Shown in pieces: positions 27,556 through 36,855 of a stretch of DNA of 64,000 nt. The notes below the pieces were generated by a model. That model did no database searches, was not told the DNA's origin, and saw only the letters and a list, made by a program, of their open reading frames with translations. Origin of the DNA: Bradyrhizobium barranii subsp. barranii (GTDB taxonomy: Bacteria; Pseudomonadota; Alphaproteobacteria; Rhizobiales; Xanthobacteraceae). How positions within the stretch are numbered: the first letter of the stretch is position 1; every line of letters begins with the position of its first letter. Position numbers and translations under genes: made by a program. The stretch is taken from contig NZ_CP086136.1 of assembly GCF_017565645.3 (NCBI RefSeq), positions 1,936,001 through 2,000,000 on the forward strand, in the 5' to 3' direction.

Positions 27556-30042
27556 TCAAGCCTTGTGTTTGATCTTCACGGTGTTGATGGTGCCGGTGAA
27601 GGCGTTTTCCCAAGGATCGTAGTCATCGCACACTGGGGAGTAGGCATCCATGCCGATGTCGGCGGTCTCACCGGCCAGCGACCACACCGCACCCTGCGTC
27701 TTATTGATGCGGCCCTCGCCGACTTTCCTGCCGTTGATCGACAGCACGCCGGTGCCGCCCTTGTGCAGGCCGCCGCCGTCATAGGTGAAATCATATACCA
27801 GCGTGACCTTACCTTCCGGTAGAGCCTCCTTGCCTTCGATGAAGTATTTCTCCCGCGCCAGCCAGTTGTAGGCGAGCTTGGGTCTTCCGTCCTTGACGTA
27901 AAGACTCCAGCCGCCGAACAGGCCACCCTGCGAGACCACGACGCCGTTGGCGCCGCCTTTGGGAATGACCAGGTCGGCGGTGACAACATAGGAACGGCTG
28001 AGCGTGTCGATGAAGACATTTTCAGCCATGCCGGTCATCCCGGCGTAGTAGGTCACCTCGGTACGGCCGGCCATAATGTCAGGCCGGCCGGCATTGGTCG
28101 CATTCAGCCGTGCGAAGGAGCGATCATCCATCGGATAAACGCCGAACTTGATCGCCTCCTGATGGAATAGATCCTGCAGTTCTTTCAGCTTCGCGGGATT
28201 TTGCGCGGCGAGGTCGGTGGCCTGTCCGAAGTCCACGGCCACATTGTAGAGCTCCCATTTGTCCTTGGCGTAGTCATCGACGCGGGGGCTGCTCTCCCAT
28301 GGCGCGCGGTGCATCACGCAGGCCATCCAGCCGTCTTTGTAGATGCTGCGATTGCCGCTGCACTCGTTGTACTGGACGGTGTGGCGATCCTTTGCCGCCG
28401 CATCGTCGAACGAGTAGATCATGCTGGTGCCGGCCATCGGAATCTGCTCGACGCCGTTGACTATCTTTGGCTCGGGGATGCCGACGGCTTCAAGGATGGT
28501 GGGGCCAACGTCGATCAGGTGGGTATATTGCCTGCGGATTTCCCCTTTCGATTTGATGCCGCCCGGCCAGCGAATGACCATCCCCTGATTCTGGCCGCCG
28601 CCCTGACAGGCATTGATGCACCAGGTTGCCGGCGTGGAGCCGGCCATTGCCCAGGCCACCGAATAGTTGGGGTAGGAGTTCGGTCCGCCATACTCGTCCA
28701 TTCGGGTCTTGAGATACGGGATGTCTTCGGGTGCGTCGTTGAGGTTGGACCATTCATTGAAGGTTCCGTTTAGACCACCGATCGCGGTGCCGCCATTGTC
28801 GCCGGCGATATAGATCACGATGGTGTTGTCGAGTTCGCCGAGATCCCCGATGGCATCGATCAAACGCCCGATCTCGCGGTCGGTATGCTCGGCATAGCCT
28901 GCATAGACTTCCATTTGTCGCGACAGCACCTTCTTCGCGTCGTCCGAAAGGGCGTCCCATTTTGGAATTTCAGGAGGGTTTTCAGCAATCTTGGTGCCCG
29001 GAGGCATCAGGCCCATCTTTATCTGACGCGCAAGAATTTCCCCGCGTAGCTTGTCCCACCCCTGATCAAATTTCCCCTTGTAGACATCGAGCCATTCTTT
29101 CGGCGGCGTGTGAGGCGGATGCGCGCCGCCCGTGGCGTAATACATAAAGAACGGACGATCCGGGGTCAGCGAGCGCGTACCACGTATCCAGCCTATCGCC
29201 TTGTCCGTGATATCGACGTTGAAATGATAGTTTGGGTCGCGCGGCACGCCGAGTTCGGTAGTGCCATCCACGAGGTAGGGCCGGAACAAGTTCTTCTCGC
29301 CGCCGATGAAGCCATAGAATTTTTCAAAGCCCTGTCGCGCAGGCCAGCGGTCGAACGGGCCGCTCATGCTGGTTTCCCACGGCGGCGTCTCGTGGCTTTT
29401 GCCGAACATCGACGTGCAATAGCCCCACTGTCGAAGAATTTCAGCGATAGGCGCAACGCTCTTTGGCCGCATGCCGGTGTCGCCGGGATATGAGGTCGCA
29501 CCGTCAACTACAGCGGCTTGGCTATTTTGATGTTGATTGCGTCCGGTCAATAGCGCGGTGCGGCTCGGCGAACACAGACTGTTGACGTGAAAGTTCGTGT
29601 ACGTCAGCCCCTCTTTGGCGAGACGATCCATGGTCGGGAAGTTGATCGGTCCGCCGAAGGTCGATGGGTCCGCATAGGAAGTCTGGTCTTGAAGAATGAC
29701 CAGGATGTTGGGGGCGCCCTTCGGCGGCCGGATCGAGACTGGCTTCGGCTGCGGCACCTTGCGCCAATCCGGCTCGGTGATGACAGGACGCGGCGGCTGC
29801 GGAAACGGCAGGATCTCGCCAAGCTTCGGCCCCGTCGATGCGGCTGCCGCTGCAGGTGCCGGTGCAGCCTGTTGCACTTGAGCGGTCGCTGGCGCCGTCG
29901 CTGCCAAAGCCGTCATCGCAGCGAGCGACGAACCACCCAACAAAAGGTCGCGTCGTTGCATGCCGTCATTGCCGCGCCTCTTTTTTTCGGATGCGTTTGA
30001 GGAGGATTCGTTCGGGGGACCGTCTTCTGGATGATCGCTCAT
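27556..30042 (-). CDS. Tat-exported arylsulfatase, 828 aa
   Basis: Type I sulfatase that hydrolyses sulfate esters. Twin-arginine leader QRRDLLLGGSSLAAMTA (R30, R31), then an Ala/Pro-rich linker. The maturation site CSPSR (C157, the future formylglycine) lies in NSLCSPSRTALLTGR; metal and active-site positions follow in FGKSHETPPWE, GGAHPPHTPP and YIAGDNGGTA. The N-terminal metal motif reads LQDQTSY, unlike the common DDxG. A C-terminal beta-sandwich-like domain (about 650-828) makes it longer than the classical enzyme. Start at 30042 has AGAGAGGA upstream. A perfect FixK/FNR palindrome lies 52 bp further upstream. Likely periplasmic sulfur scavenging. Confidence 0.92.
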   Translation of the reverse strand: MSDHPEDGPPNESSSNASEKKRRGNDGMQRRDLLLGGSSLAAMTALAATAPATAQVQQAAPAPAAAAASTGPKLGEILPFPQPPRPVITEPDWRKVPQPKPVSIRPPKGAPNILVILQDQTSYADPSTFGGPINFPTMDRLAKEGLTYTNFHVNSLCSPSRTALLTGRNQHQNSQAAVVDGATSYPGDTGMRPKSVAPIAEILRQWGYCTSMFGKSHETPPWETSMSGPFDRWPARQGFEKFYGFIGGEKNLFRPYLVDGTTELGVPRDPNYHFNVDITDKAIGWIRGTRSLTPDRPFFMYYATGGAHPPHTPPKEWLDVYKGKFDQGWDKLRGEILARQIKMGLMPPGTKIAENPPEIPKWDALSDDAKKVLSRQMEVYAGYAEHTDREIGRLIDAIGDLGELDNTIVIYIAGDNGGTAIGGLNGTFNEWSNLNDAPEDIPYLKTRMDEYGGPNSYPNYSVAWAMAGSTPATWCINACQGGGQNQGMVIRWPGGIKSKGEIRRQYTHLIDVGPTILEAVGIPEPKIVNGVEQIPMAGTSMIYSFDDAAAKDRHTVQYNECSGNRSIYKDGWMACVMHRAPWESSPRVDDYAKDKWELYNVAVDFGQATDLAAQNPAKLKELQDLFHQEAIKFGVYPMDDRSFARLNATNAGRPDIMAGRTEVTYYAGMTGMAENVFIDTLSRSYVVTADLVIPKGGANGVVVSQGGLFGGWSLYVKDGRPKLAYNWLAREKYFIEGKEALPEGKVTLVYDFTYDGGGLHKGGTGVLSINGRKVGEGRINKTQGAVWSLAGETADIGMDAYSPVCDDYDPWENAFTGTINTVKIKHKA

Positions 30043-30094
30043 AGCGTCCTCTCTTGTTCGACGATTGAACCAAACTTCCTGGATGTACCTCACG

Positions 30095-30108
30095 TTGATC
30101 TAGATCAA
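30095..30108 (-). promoter_or_regulatory. FixK/FNR-type box before the arylsulfatase gene
   Basis: TTGATCTAGATCAA is a perfect 14-bp palindrome and an exact TTGAT-N4-ATCAA site, 52 bp before the start at 30042. FNR-family regulators (FixK2 in Bradyrhizobium) use TTGA-N6-TCAA. Oxygen-linked control of a sulfatase would be unusual. Confidence 0.65.
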
Positions 30109-30120
30109 TGGAAGACCGCT

Positions 30121-30225
30121 ATGGGTCGAAATGCGAAGAACTCAGAGTGAGCAAAGTCAGTCCGCTCTACGCCACCAAGCGGACCTCAATGAAAGGTGTC
30201 GCCACTTCGCTGATGGGCCATAAGC
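30121..30225 (+). repeat. Dispersed 100-bp direct repeat, copy C
   Basis: Begins ATGGGTCGAAATGCGAAGAA and ends CTTCGCTGATGGGCCATAAG. It is preceded by CCGCT as in copy D. Sits in the 366-bp gap between the arylsulfatase and MaoC genes, 13 bp from the FixK-type box. The remainder of that gap (30226-30408) holds the MaoC promoter region and no other gene. Confidence 0.9.
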
Positions 30226-30408
30226 TGATTTTCGGATGATGACCTTTGGTGTTTGCTCATCCGGGAAAGGCTGCCTTGGAAATTGGTGCGACTGGCCTGA
30301 ACGACGTGCGGGTTAGCCGGACAAGAACAGAAATTGATGCTTGAAAAGGGTTATAATCCCGCCGCGTTGAGCCGTGCCTGATTTACTTCATCCGCAGAGG
30401 ACGAAGCC

Positions 30409-30858
30409 ATGACCCAGCTGTATTTTGAAGATGCCGAAATTGGTATGACTAGCAAGGCTGGTCCTTATCTGGTCTCGAAGGAAGAGATCGTCCAGTTCGC
30501 CAAGCAATATGATCCAGCGCCCCGTCACCTCGATGAGGAGGCAGCAGCACGTTCAATTTTTGGGGGACTAACCGCATCGAGCGCCCATACGTTTTCGATC
30601 TTCATCTCGCTCACGCCGAAGCTCCAGCCTCGGCTCCATGTCCTCGCCGGAATGGGTTGGGATGAGTTAAGGCTGCCGAACCCGGTACGCCCAGGAGATG
30701 AACTCGATCTTGAAATGATTGTTCTGGAGAAGCGGGAGTCTAAGTCGAAACCTGATCGAGGCATCGTGCGCAACCAAATCAGAGTGCGCAATCAACAAAA
30801 CGAAATCGTCTTGCAGTGTATAGCCAATATTCTCGTTGCGAGACGAGCGGGTCCATAG
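30409..30858 (+). CDS. MaoC-like (R)-enoyl hydratase, 149 aa
   Basis: Single hot-dog domain of the MaoC family, which hydrates enoyl-CoA or related thioesters. The catalytic Asp/His pair is in YDPAPRHLDEEAA, and FGGLTASSAHTF plus MGWDELRLPNPVRPGDEL are the usual dimer and substrate-tunnel segments. ATG at 30409 has GAGG upstream. Flanked by repeats C and D. Its link to neighbours is unclear, but a role in degrading acyl groups is plausible. Confidence 0.92.
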   Translation: MTQLYFEDAEIGMTSKAGPYLVSKEEIVQFAKQYDPAPRHLDEEAAARSIFGGLTASSAHTFSIFISLTPKLQPRLHVLAGMGWDELRLPNPVRPGDELDLEMIVLEKRESKSKPDRGIVRNQIRVRNQQNEIVLQCIANILVARRAGP

Positions 30859-30913
30859 CAACGAGCCATCGTCCGTCTTGGCGGCGCTTGCCAACGCAAA
30901 ATGTTCACGGCCG

Positions 30914-31021
30914 CTATGGGTCAAAATGCGAAGAACGCAGAGTGAGCAAAGTCAGTCCGCTCTACCCCACCAAACGGACCCCAATGAGAGGTGTCGCCAC
31001 TTCGCTGATGGGCCATGAGCG
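30914..31021 (+). repeat. Dispersed 100-bp direct repeat, copy D
   Basis: Begins CTATGGGTCAAAATGCGAAG and ends TTCGCTGATGGGCCATGAGC. Differs from copy C at only a few positions. It ends 3 bp before the stop of the first DUF1254 gene. Confidence 0.9.
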
Positions 31022-31023
31022 GC

Positions 31024-32427
31024 CTAATTCATCCTTTGAACCGGCGGCGGCGTCCAAGAACCGGCTAGAAATTCTGACTTCGGCGAATAGAGGCGCATCA
31101 GCAGCGTGAACGGCTTTTTGGCGACGGGTAGCCAATTCATCTCCTTGTCACCGCCGGGTGTGTCCGCCTGTATGTACAGATCCAGCGAGCCGTCAGCACT
31201 AGTGGCGAGCTTGTCACGGTCGCCCAGGGCCATCCGATTAAGCGCATTCGGGATGAAATAGCCGTCGGTGTCGTACGCCGTGACAGACCAGAACGCATCG
31301 ACAGGCGGAAACTTGCCCTTGTCGAAATGGAGGACGTAGCTGCTTTTGCCATCGAGCGGCCGGCCATCGCTATCCGTAGAAAGCGAAGGATAGACGGCGT
31401 CCTGCGGCAAATTCTCGCCCAGACAACACAAGGCGATTGCAGCGCGATAAAGATAGTCTACACCGTAGACGCCACTGCGTGTGGTGTAGACCCACTCTTT
31501 CCCGCCTTCGCCGCCTGCCTGCTTGGCGGCTTTGGCGACCAATGCCTTGCCGTCTGTCGAAGCGCGCTCGAATGCCTGTTTGATCAGCAGCGTTCTGACA
31601 TTGAGATCAAAATTTTGGCCCACCTTGAAGTCCACGCGCTCAAGTCGATGAATCATCGGATAGTCGAATGGTCCCGGCGGGTTATCCTTCAGGAGTTCTG
31701 CGAAGCGGGCGAAATATATTGCCGCATCCATCTTCTCGATGTGCACGGGCGGTGGTGTTTTCATGTCGATAGCCGGATCGACGATGCCTTTCGGAGGCGT
31801 GTAGTTGCCCTTGCCCCATGCCGACAGCGGCGTCAGCTTGTAGCTCGCTTGAATCTTGTGGACGTTGTCGTAGTCCGCGACGCCATTGGTTTGAGTGCGT
31901 CCGCCGACGCCCACGAAGCGGGTGGGACTGCGGATGATTTCGAGCCCTGCCGGAGGTTGTCCCTGCCAGCTTGGGCCGACAAGTAGAAACTCGCGAGCAG
32001 AGTTGCGCCCAGTGGTGCGCGTACCCGGCACGGCGAATACGTCGGTCCAGAAGCTCAGCAGGGGCAGCATGAAGTAGCGATCTATCGCCGGCACTGAGAG
32101 CACGATTGGTTCAGGACCGAGATCAAGGTGGGCGCCTGAGTAGAGCGTATCGACGTTTGCCCGTACCACGGCTTTGAAGTCCGCTGGAGGGAAAGCACGG
32201 GCGTGACTAAACTGGTTATAAGGCCCCTGCGTTACGATGCCGGTCGGCGCGGCATAGTTAGCGCCCTGCCGCGTGAAGACATCCATCAACAGCAACGGAT
32301 AGGCGTAGACATACGCGTCCTTTGCGATGTCATAGGCTTCCCGTTCGGAAACGTTTTGCGATGACGCTGACGTGATGGGTGTCAGGGCGAGTGCAAGTGC
32401 AATGATTCCCAGAATCGTTCTGGTCAT
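31024..32427 (-). CDS. Secreted DUF1254/DUF1214 protein, paralogue 1, 467 aa
   Basis: Sec signal peptide (MTRTILGIIALALALTPITS). N-terminal DUF1254 domain (AYDIAKDAYVYAYPLLLMDV; VVRANVDTLYSGAHLDLG; YFMLPLLSFWTDVFAVPG) and C-terminal DUF1214 domain (FWSVTAYDTDGYFIPNALNR; MNWLPVAKKPFTLLMRLYSP). The biochemical role is not established; the family is large, secreted and variable. Tandem with a second copy 30 bp upstream in the transcript direction. Confidence 0.93.
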   Translation of the reverse strand: MTRTILGIIALALALTPITSASSQNVSEREAYDIAKDAYVYAYPLLLMDVFTRQGANYAAPTGIVTQGPYNQFSHARAFPPADFKAVVRANVDTLYSGAHLDLGPEPIVLSVPAIDRYFMLPLLSFWTDVFAVPGTRTTGRNSAREFLLVGPSWQGQPPAGLEIIRSPTRFVGVGGRTQTNGVADYDNVHKIQASYKLTPLSAWGKGNYTPPKGIVDPAIDMKTPPPVHIEKMDAAIYFARFAELLKDNPPGPFDYPMIHRLERVDFKVGQNFDLNVRTLLIKQAFERASTDGKALVAKAAKQAGGEGGKEWVYTTRSGVYGVDYLYRAAIALCCLGENLPQDAVYPSLSTDSDGRPLDGKSSYVLHFDKGKFPPVDAFWSVTAYDTDGYFIPNALNRMALGDRDKLATSADGSLDLYIQADTPGGDKEMNWLPVAKKPFTLLMRLYSPKSEFLAGSWTPPPVQRMN

Positions 32428-32457
32428 GGCTCCGCTGCTTTCATCCGACCCAATGCG

Positions 32458-33861
32458 TCATAGGTTGGAAATCTGCTCCAAATCCGACAGCTTCCATGTC
32501 TTCTCGAACAGCGGCTTGTCGGGATCGTAAAAACGCATGGCGGGGAAGAACGCCTTTCCCGGTGCCGTGTAGATCCAGTTTGCCTCCTTACCTTCTGGTG
32601 CCTTGGGACCGAAGTAGATGTCTACCGAGCCGTCGGCGTTCCGCTGCATGGCCTGATTGTAGCTATCGAGCGTGACCACCGGCGCTTCACGTATGAGCGC
32701 CGCGGTATCCACCGCATACACGATCATTGACCAGTATTGCTTCGCCGGAACGTTGGCCGGGATGTGCACCGTGTAGGTCCGCTCGCCGCTCAGCCGCTCG
32801 CCGCGGCTATCACGGAACGTGAAGAGATACACCAAGCTGGTCCCGGTCTTCTTCGGCAAGGCAAAAGCGGCGAAGTTCGCAAAGCCGCGAGCGTCAATAT
32901 CTAACGCGTCCCCGATCTGGTAAGTAAACCCGGTTTTTACACCTTTGGGGTCGGGCGGGGACCAGCTTCGGTCCGGCCACCACGGTTGGCTGTAGGAGGT
33001 CAGCGCTTCAATGAAGTGCGCCTGTGCTTCCCGCGCCGCAGACTTCAGTATGCTCTGCGTAGCCGGATCTGGCTTGAAATCCTTTCCCTTCTCAATACCG
33101 ATGCTTTTGAGCATGCCCATTATGGTGACGTCGCGCGGCAGCACCGGCTCTTCCTGAACCATGCGGTCGAGGTTCTCAAAGAAGCGCTCGTCGAAGCTGG
33201 CGATGCCATCGAACGTCTTGCCATAGATATCGATGAAGCGTTGTTCCGGGGGGCTGGCGGCTTGCGCGAGCGGATACACGCGTAACTTCTTCACGAGCGC
33301 CAATGCAGCCGCGGTATCGGCATCGGTCGGTCCGTTCCTGATCGCCCGATACAACGCATAACCGTTGTATGTGGGATACCTAATCGGGAAGAAGCCCGCT
33401 GGGGTATCACCTTTGAAGTCGGGCGGGACCAGCAAATACTTGCCGCCCTTGCCTTGGTCCTCGCCCGCTGGACCGATGTCGGTCATTGGCTCGTCCCATG
33501 CGTCAACCATGGAGCCGAGCAGCCCGGCGTCGACGGCTGCCGGGATTTCAACAACGACTGGGCCGTCTTTTAAATTGTAGTTGAGATAGATGTAGTTCGT
33601 CGAAGCATTAGGCGTCGTGACCTGGAACTTCCAGTCCTGCGGTTTCGAGAAGTAGCAGATGTCGTTGTACTTTGCGCCGACATCGCGAAAATACGCTTGC
33701 CGCATCGCGTCGGTGTTGACCAGCGGCATGCCCCAAATCGCTGCCTCGATGGCACGCCGTTCGATGGTGCGGCGGGCAAGGTCGTCGGCAGAGAATGGCT
33801 GAGCGTTCGCTGATACTGCTACGCAGACAACGCCTAGTGCTGCGGAGATGATTTTCCTCAT
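32458..33861 (-). CDS. Secreted DUF1254/DUF1214 protein, paralogue 2, 467 aa
   Basis: Signal peptide (MRKIISAALGVVCVAVSANA), DUF1254 part (AAIWGMPLVNTDAMRQAYF; NASTNYIYLNYNL) and DUF1214 part (YWSMIVYAVDTAALIREAP; ANWIYTAPGKAFFPAMRFYD). It has the same length as the next gene but is well diverged, so the tandem is old or the two came separately. The start at 33861 gives a clean signal peptide; an in-frame ATG at 33882 is possible. First gene of the pair's transcript. Confidence 0.93.
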   Translation of the reverse strand: MRKIISAALGVVCVAVSANAQPFSADDLARRTIERRAIEAAIWGMPLVNTDAMRQAYFRDVGAKYNDICYFSKPQDWKFQVTTPNASTNYIYLNYNLKDGPVVVEIPAAVDAGLLGSMVDAWDEPMTDIGPAGEDQGKGGKYLLVPPDFKGDTPAGFFPIRYPTYNGYALYRAIRNGPTDADTAAALALVKKLRVYPLAQAASPPEQRFIDIYGKTFDGIASFDERFFENLDRMVQEEPVLPRDVTIMGMLKSIGIEKGKDFKPDPATQSILKSAAREAQAHFIEALTSYSQPWWPDRSWSPPDPKGVKTGFTYQIGDALDIDARGFANFAAFALPKKTGTSLVYLFTFRDSRGERLSGERTYTVHIPANVPAKQYWSMIVYAVDTAALIREAPVVTLDSYNQAMQRNADGSVDIYFGPKAPEGKEANWIYTAPGKAFFPAMRFYDPDKPLFEKTWKLSDLEQISNL

Positions 33862-34215
33862 AGCACCGTTACCCTTACTCATATGAGAGTCATCGGGACG
33901 AAGCCGGCCTCGGAATCGATGATCAACTCCAGATTGATCCGCCAATATAAGCGATTTTCGGATAGACGGTGGCAATTCAAAAGACAGAAGCATTGCCCTA
34001 AACAACGTTGTGCAGATAACGGGAATTGGAACCACGCGCACTGAGTGAAAGCATTGCGGATGTGTGATGGGTTTGTCACGCGAGAGCGAAAACTGGCGTG
34101 TTGGCCTACAAATTCCGGGAATCCCCTGGCGCGGGAATCTTGGAGCCACATAATCGTTCGTATTCCTTATTGGACTGATGGGTTGTCATTCGCGTTCGCC
34201 GGTACTGGAGGGACC
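33862..34215. other. Divergent intergenic region, DUF1254 pair and SphA gene
   Basis: 354 bp between divergent starts. AT-richer than the surroundings, with no convincing gene. A GGAG Shine-Dalgarno for the SphA gene lies at its right end (34207-34212). No palindrome strong enough to call. Confidence 0.5.
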
Positions 34216-35235
34216 ATGAGACCTAGTCGTCATAGGCACCGACTCCTTGCTGCCATGGCTCTCATCGTCTGCACCTCTGCAAGTTCAACAGACGATGCGA
34301 AGGCCGATGCCGGCGGCGTCGGCTTCTGGTTGCCGGGAGGCATGGGCAGTCTCTCCGCCGTGCCGGGACAGCCGGGCTGGAGTTTCACCAGTATCTATCT
34401 TCACGTCGAGGCAAACGCCGGTGGGGGCAAGGATCTGCAGCTCAACTCGTCCGTTGTCGCCGGCCTGCATGCGCACGCCGATGCCGTGGGTTTCCTGCCC
34501 GCCTACACTTTTGCCACGCCGGTACTTGGCGGCCAGTTGACGGTCGGTGTGCTCGGCGTGCCCGGCAACGTCGGGGTTGGTATTGCCGCCACGCTAACAG
34601 GCCCGCGGGGTAACCAGATTTCGGGCAACGCCAGCGACGAGAGGGCCACGTTTGGTGACGTGTACTACCTCGGCACCCTGAAATGGAATCAGGGCGTCAA
34701 CAATTACATGTGGTACGTGCTCGGCAACATCCCGAGCGGCACCTACGACTCCACGCGGCTGGCCAACCTGAGCATCGGCTATACCGGCGTGGACAGCGGC
34801 TTCGGCTACACCTATCTCAATCCGCAGACAGGGCACGAATTGTCCGCGGTCGCCGGCTTCAGCTACAGCGGCATGAACAACGCGCTGCAATACCGCAACG
34901 GTATCGACTTTCATCTGGACTGGGCCATGTCGCAGTTCGTCAGCAAGAGTGTTCATGTCGGGCTCGCCGGCTATGTCTATCAGCAGGTCACCGGCGACAG
35001 CGGAGCCGGCGCCAAGCTCGGCGATTTCAAGGGCCAGTCGGTCGGCATCGGTCCGCAGATCGGGGTCTTCTTTTCCGCGTTCGAGGGATACACCGGCTAT
35101 CTGAACCTCCGTGGCTATTGGGACGTCGTAACCGAGAACCGGCCGACCACCCAGACCGTAATGGTCACGCTGAGTCTTGCACCGTCCGCGCCGGAAAAGC
35201 CGACGACGCCGCGCGGGCCGAGGCAATTGAAGTAG
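34216..35235 (+). CDS. SphA / MetA-pathway outer-membrane protein, 339 aa
   Basis: Putative outer-membrane channel of the family first noted with phenol-degradation genes. A signal peptide (MRPSRHRHRLLAAMALIVCT) is followed by beta-strand-rich sequence with alternating aromatic and polar residues (GFLPAYTFATPVLGGQL, YYLGTLKWNQGVNNYMWYVL, SIGYTGVDSGFGYTYLNP, VGIGPQIGVFFSAF). The family name is descriptive; transport substrates are probably hydrophobic organics. Start ATG 34216 has GGAGGG. Divergent from the DUF1254 pair, with which such genes are often associated. Confidence 0.85.
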   Translation: MRPSRHRHRLLAAMALIVCTSASSTDDAKADAGGVGFWLPGGMGSLSAVPGQPGWSFTSIYLHVEANAGGGKDLQLNSSVVAGLHAHADAVGFLPAYTFATPVLGGQLTVGVLGVPGNVGVGIAATLTGPRGNQISGNASDERATFGDVYYLGTLKWNQGVNNYMWYVLGNIPSGTYDSTRLANLSIGYTGVDSGFGYTYLNPQTGHELSAVAGFSYSGMNNALQYRNGIDFHLDWAMSQFVSKSVHVGLAGYVYQQVTGDSGAGAKLGDFKGQSVGIGPQIGVFFSAFEGYTGYLNLRGYWDVVTENRPTTQTVMVTLSLAPSAPEKPTTPRGPRQLK

Positions 35236-35333
35236 CTCGAAAGCGGATTACGTGGTCGTGGATGGCGAAGTGAGTCCGCTTCACATCTTTAAGCGAACGT
35301 CGCATCCGAGAGGACGCGCCTGAAGCTGCGCCC

Positions 35334-36821
35334 TCACTTCGACGGCAGCGCCGCGCCGTCAGCATTGTCCCGCACATGAATGACGGCGATGTCGTCCGCG
35401 TAAATCCGCTTCCAGCCCTTGAGCTGATCGAGGATTTGCGGGCCCGGCGCATCGGCGACCAATAGCGTCGCGTCGATCTTGTACTGGTCGAGCAGGCGCG
35501 GCAGCAGCTCGGGCTTCTTGCCTTCCGTCGCCTTGAAGAAGTCCATGACGAACTTTTCGCCATAGAGCTCCGCGCGGCCGTCGACGTAAACAGGGATGTC
35601 GCGCGAGATCAGATAGCCGCCGAACTGATAGGCGTTGAAGATGCGCTGCACCCTGAGTTTTTCGAGCAGGTCGACTGCCGCAACCGGCGTCTGCGTCATC
35701 GTGAACGTGAAGCGATGGTGTCCCATGTAGAGCGAGGTCGAGGTCCAGCTCGCGGCCACGATCATGAGCGCGCCGAGCGCGGTGACATAGCGGGCCGGCC
35801 AGCGGTCTGCGCCGGCGGTGTCCGCTAGCGGGCGCGGGAACATCTCGCCGAGCGGCTTTGCCAGCACCAGCGGCACCAGGAAGGCGAAGGCCTCGATATT
35901 CCTGACATGGGTCAGCGCGCTCCAGGTCAGGAACAGGATCAGGAAGATCCGCGGCGCCGACAGCACGAGGCCGCGATAATAGCCGAGCGCGATCAAGCCG
36001 AGCAGTGCGCCTTCGAATCCGGTGAAGGTGGCAAAGTTCGCCGGCATCCATTCGAAGATCAGTGACAGCAATTCGCCGAGGCTGAGGATGTTGGTCGCAC
36101 CCATCAGCGTCCGCCAGCCGTAAGGCGTGCAGCAGGCAGCGATCAGCGCGCCGACGCCGAACAGCACCCAGCGTATGAACAGCTTCAGCCGCTTTCCCTT
36201 CTCGGCATGCTCGACCGCTTCGAGCGAGATCGGGCCGATCAGTGCGAGGCCCAGCACGAAGCCGCCATGTAAATTCGCCCAGAGCGCTATCAGCGGCAGC
36301 CAAGTCCAGGACGGCGCGCTTCTGCGGTCGGCAGCCGCCATCAGCAGGCCGACCCACGCCACCATGACGGGCAGCGCCAGAATATGCGGACGCGCCAGCA
36401 CGTGATGGATCGACAGCAGCAGCGCCAGCATCGCGAACAGCACCGCGCGCGGCGCCTCGATCTGCGCGTCGAGCAGATAGACGAACACCGCAGCGGTGAG
36501 CGCCATCCCGGTCGCGGTGAGGATGACCGGACCTGCCCAGCCCCATTGCGGGTAGGAGAAGGCGAACAGCACCTGCGACAGCCACGACGTCGAGATCCAG
36601 GATTCCCCAGGGCGCGTGAAAGAATAGAAGTCGGTGTAGGGCAGGGCACCGTGATCGAGGATCCATTGCCCGATCCTGATCTGCCAGAACGAGTCGGAGT
36701 CCTGAAGCAGCGTGTCGCCGACGAAGAGGAAGAACAGATAGGTGCCGGCACCGACGCAGAGCGGCAGCAGTGCTCGCGCGCGGCTCTGCATCGCAATGCT
36801 GTGGGCAAAGGAAAGGGACAT
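35334..36821 (-). CDS. Polytopic membrane protein of unknown function, 495 aa
   Basis: About 10-12 hydrophobic helices across residues 15-390 (LLPLCVGAGTYLFFLFVGD, VLFAMLALLLSIHHVLARPH, LFGVGALIAACCTPYGW and others) then a soluble C-terminal domain (about 395-495) with FGGYLISRDIPVYVDGRAEL. The N-terminal motif DSDSFWQIRIGQWILDHGAL resembles GT-C glycosyltransferase-like first loops. Possibly a lipid-linked sugar or oligosaccharide transferase, but this is only suggested by topology. Complete. Confidence 0.8.
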   Translation of the reverse strand: MSLSFAHSIAMQSRARALLPLCVGAGTYLFFLFVGDTLLQDSDSFWQIRIGQWILDHGALPYTDFYSFTRPGESWISTSWLSQVLFAFSYPQWGWAGPVILTATGMALTAAVFVYLLDAQIEAPRAVLFAMLALLLSIHHVLARPHILALPVMVAWVGLLMAAADRRSAPSWTWLPLIALWANLHGGFVLGLALIGPISLEAVEHAEKGKRLKLFIRWVLFGVGALIAACCTPYGWRTLMGATNILSLGELLSLIFEWMPANFATFTGFEGALLGLIALGYYRGLVLSAPRIFLILFLTWSALTHVRNIEAFAFLVPLVLAKPLGEMFPRPLADTAGADRWPARYVTALGALMIVAASWTSTSLYMGHHRFTFTMTQTPVAAVDLLEKLRVQRIFNAYQFGGYLISRDIPVYVDGRAELYGEKFVMDFFKATEGKKPELLPRLLDQYKIDATLLVADAPGPQILDQLKGWKRIYADDIAVIHVRDNADGAALPSK

Positions 36822-36855
36822 GCCGCCTCGTCGTCCTGCTTGTTCTTGTCGGCCG

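Noticed and set aside
30352-30357. TATAAT before the MaoC gene as a sigma-70 -10 box
   Set aside because: There is no acceptable -35 element at 16-18 bp, so a promoter is not called.
25365-31021. CRISPR array made of the four 100-bp repeats
   Set aside because: The copies are long, separated by whole genes and not regularly spaced; no cas genes are present.
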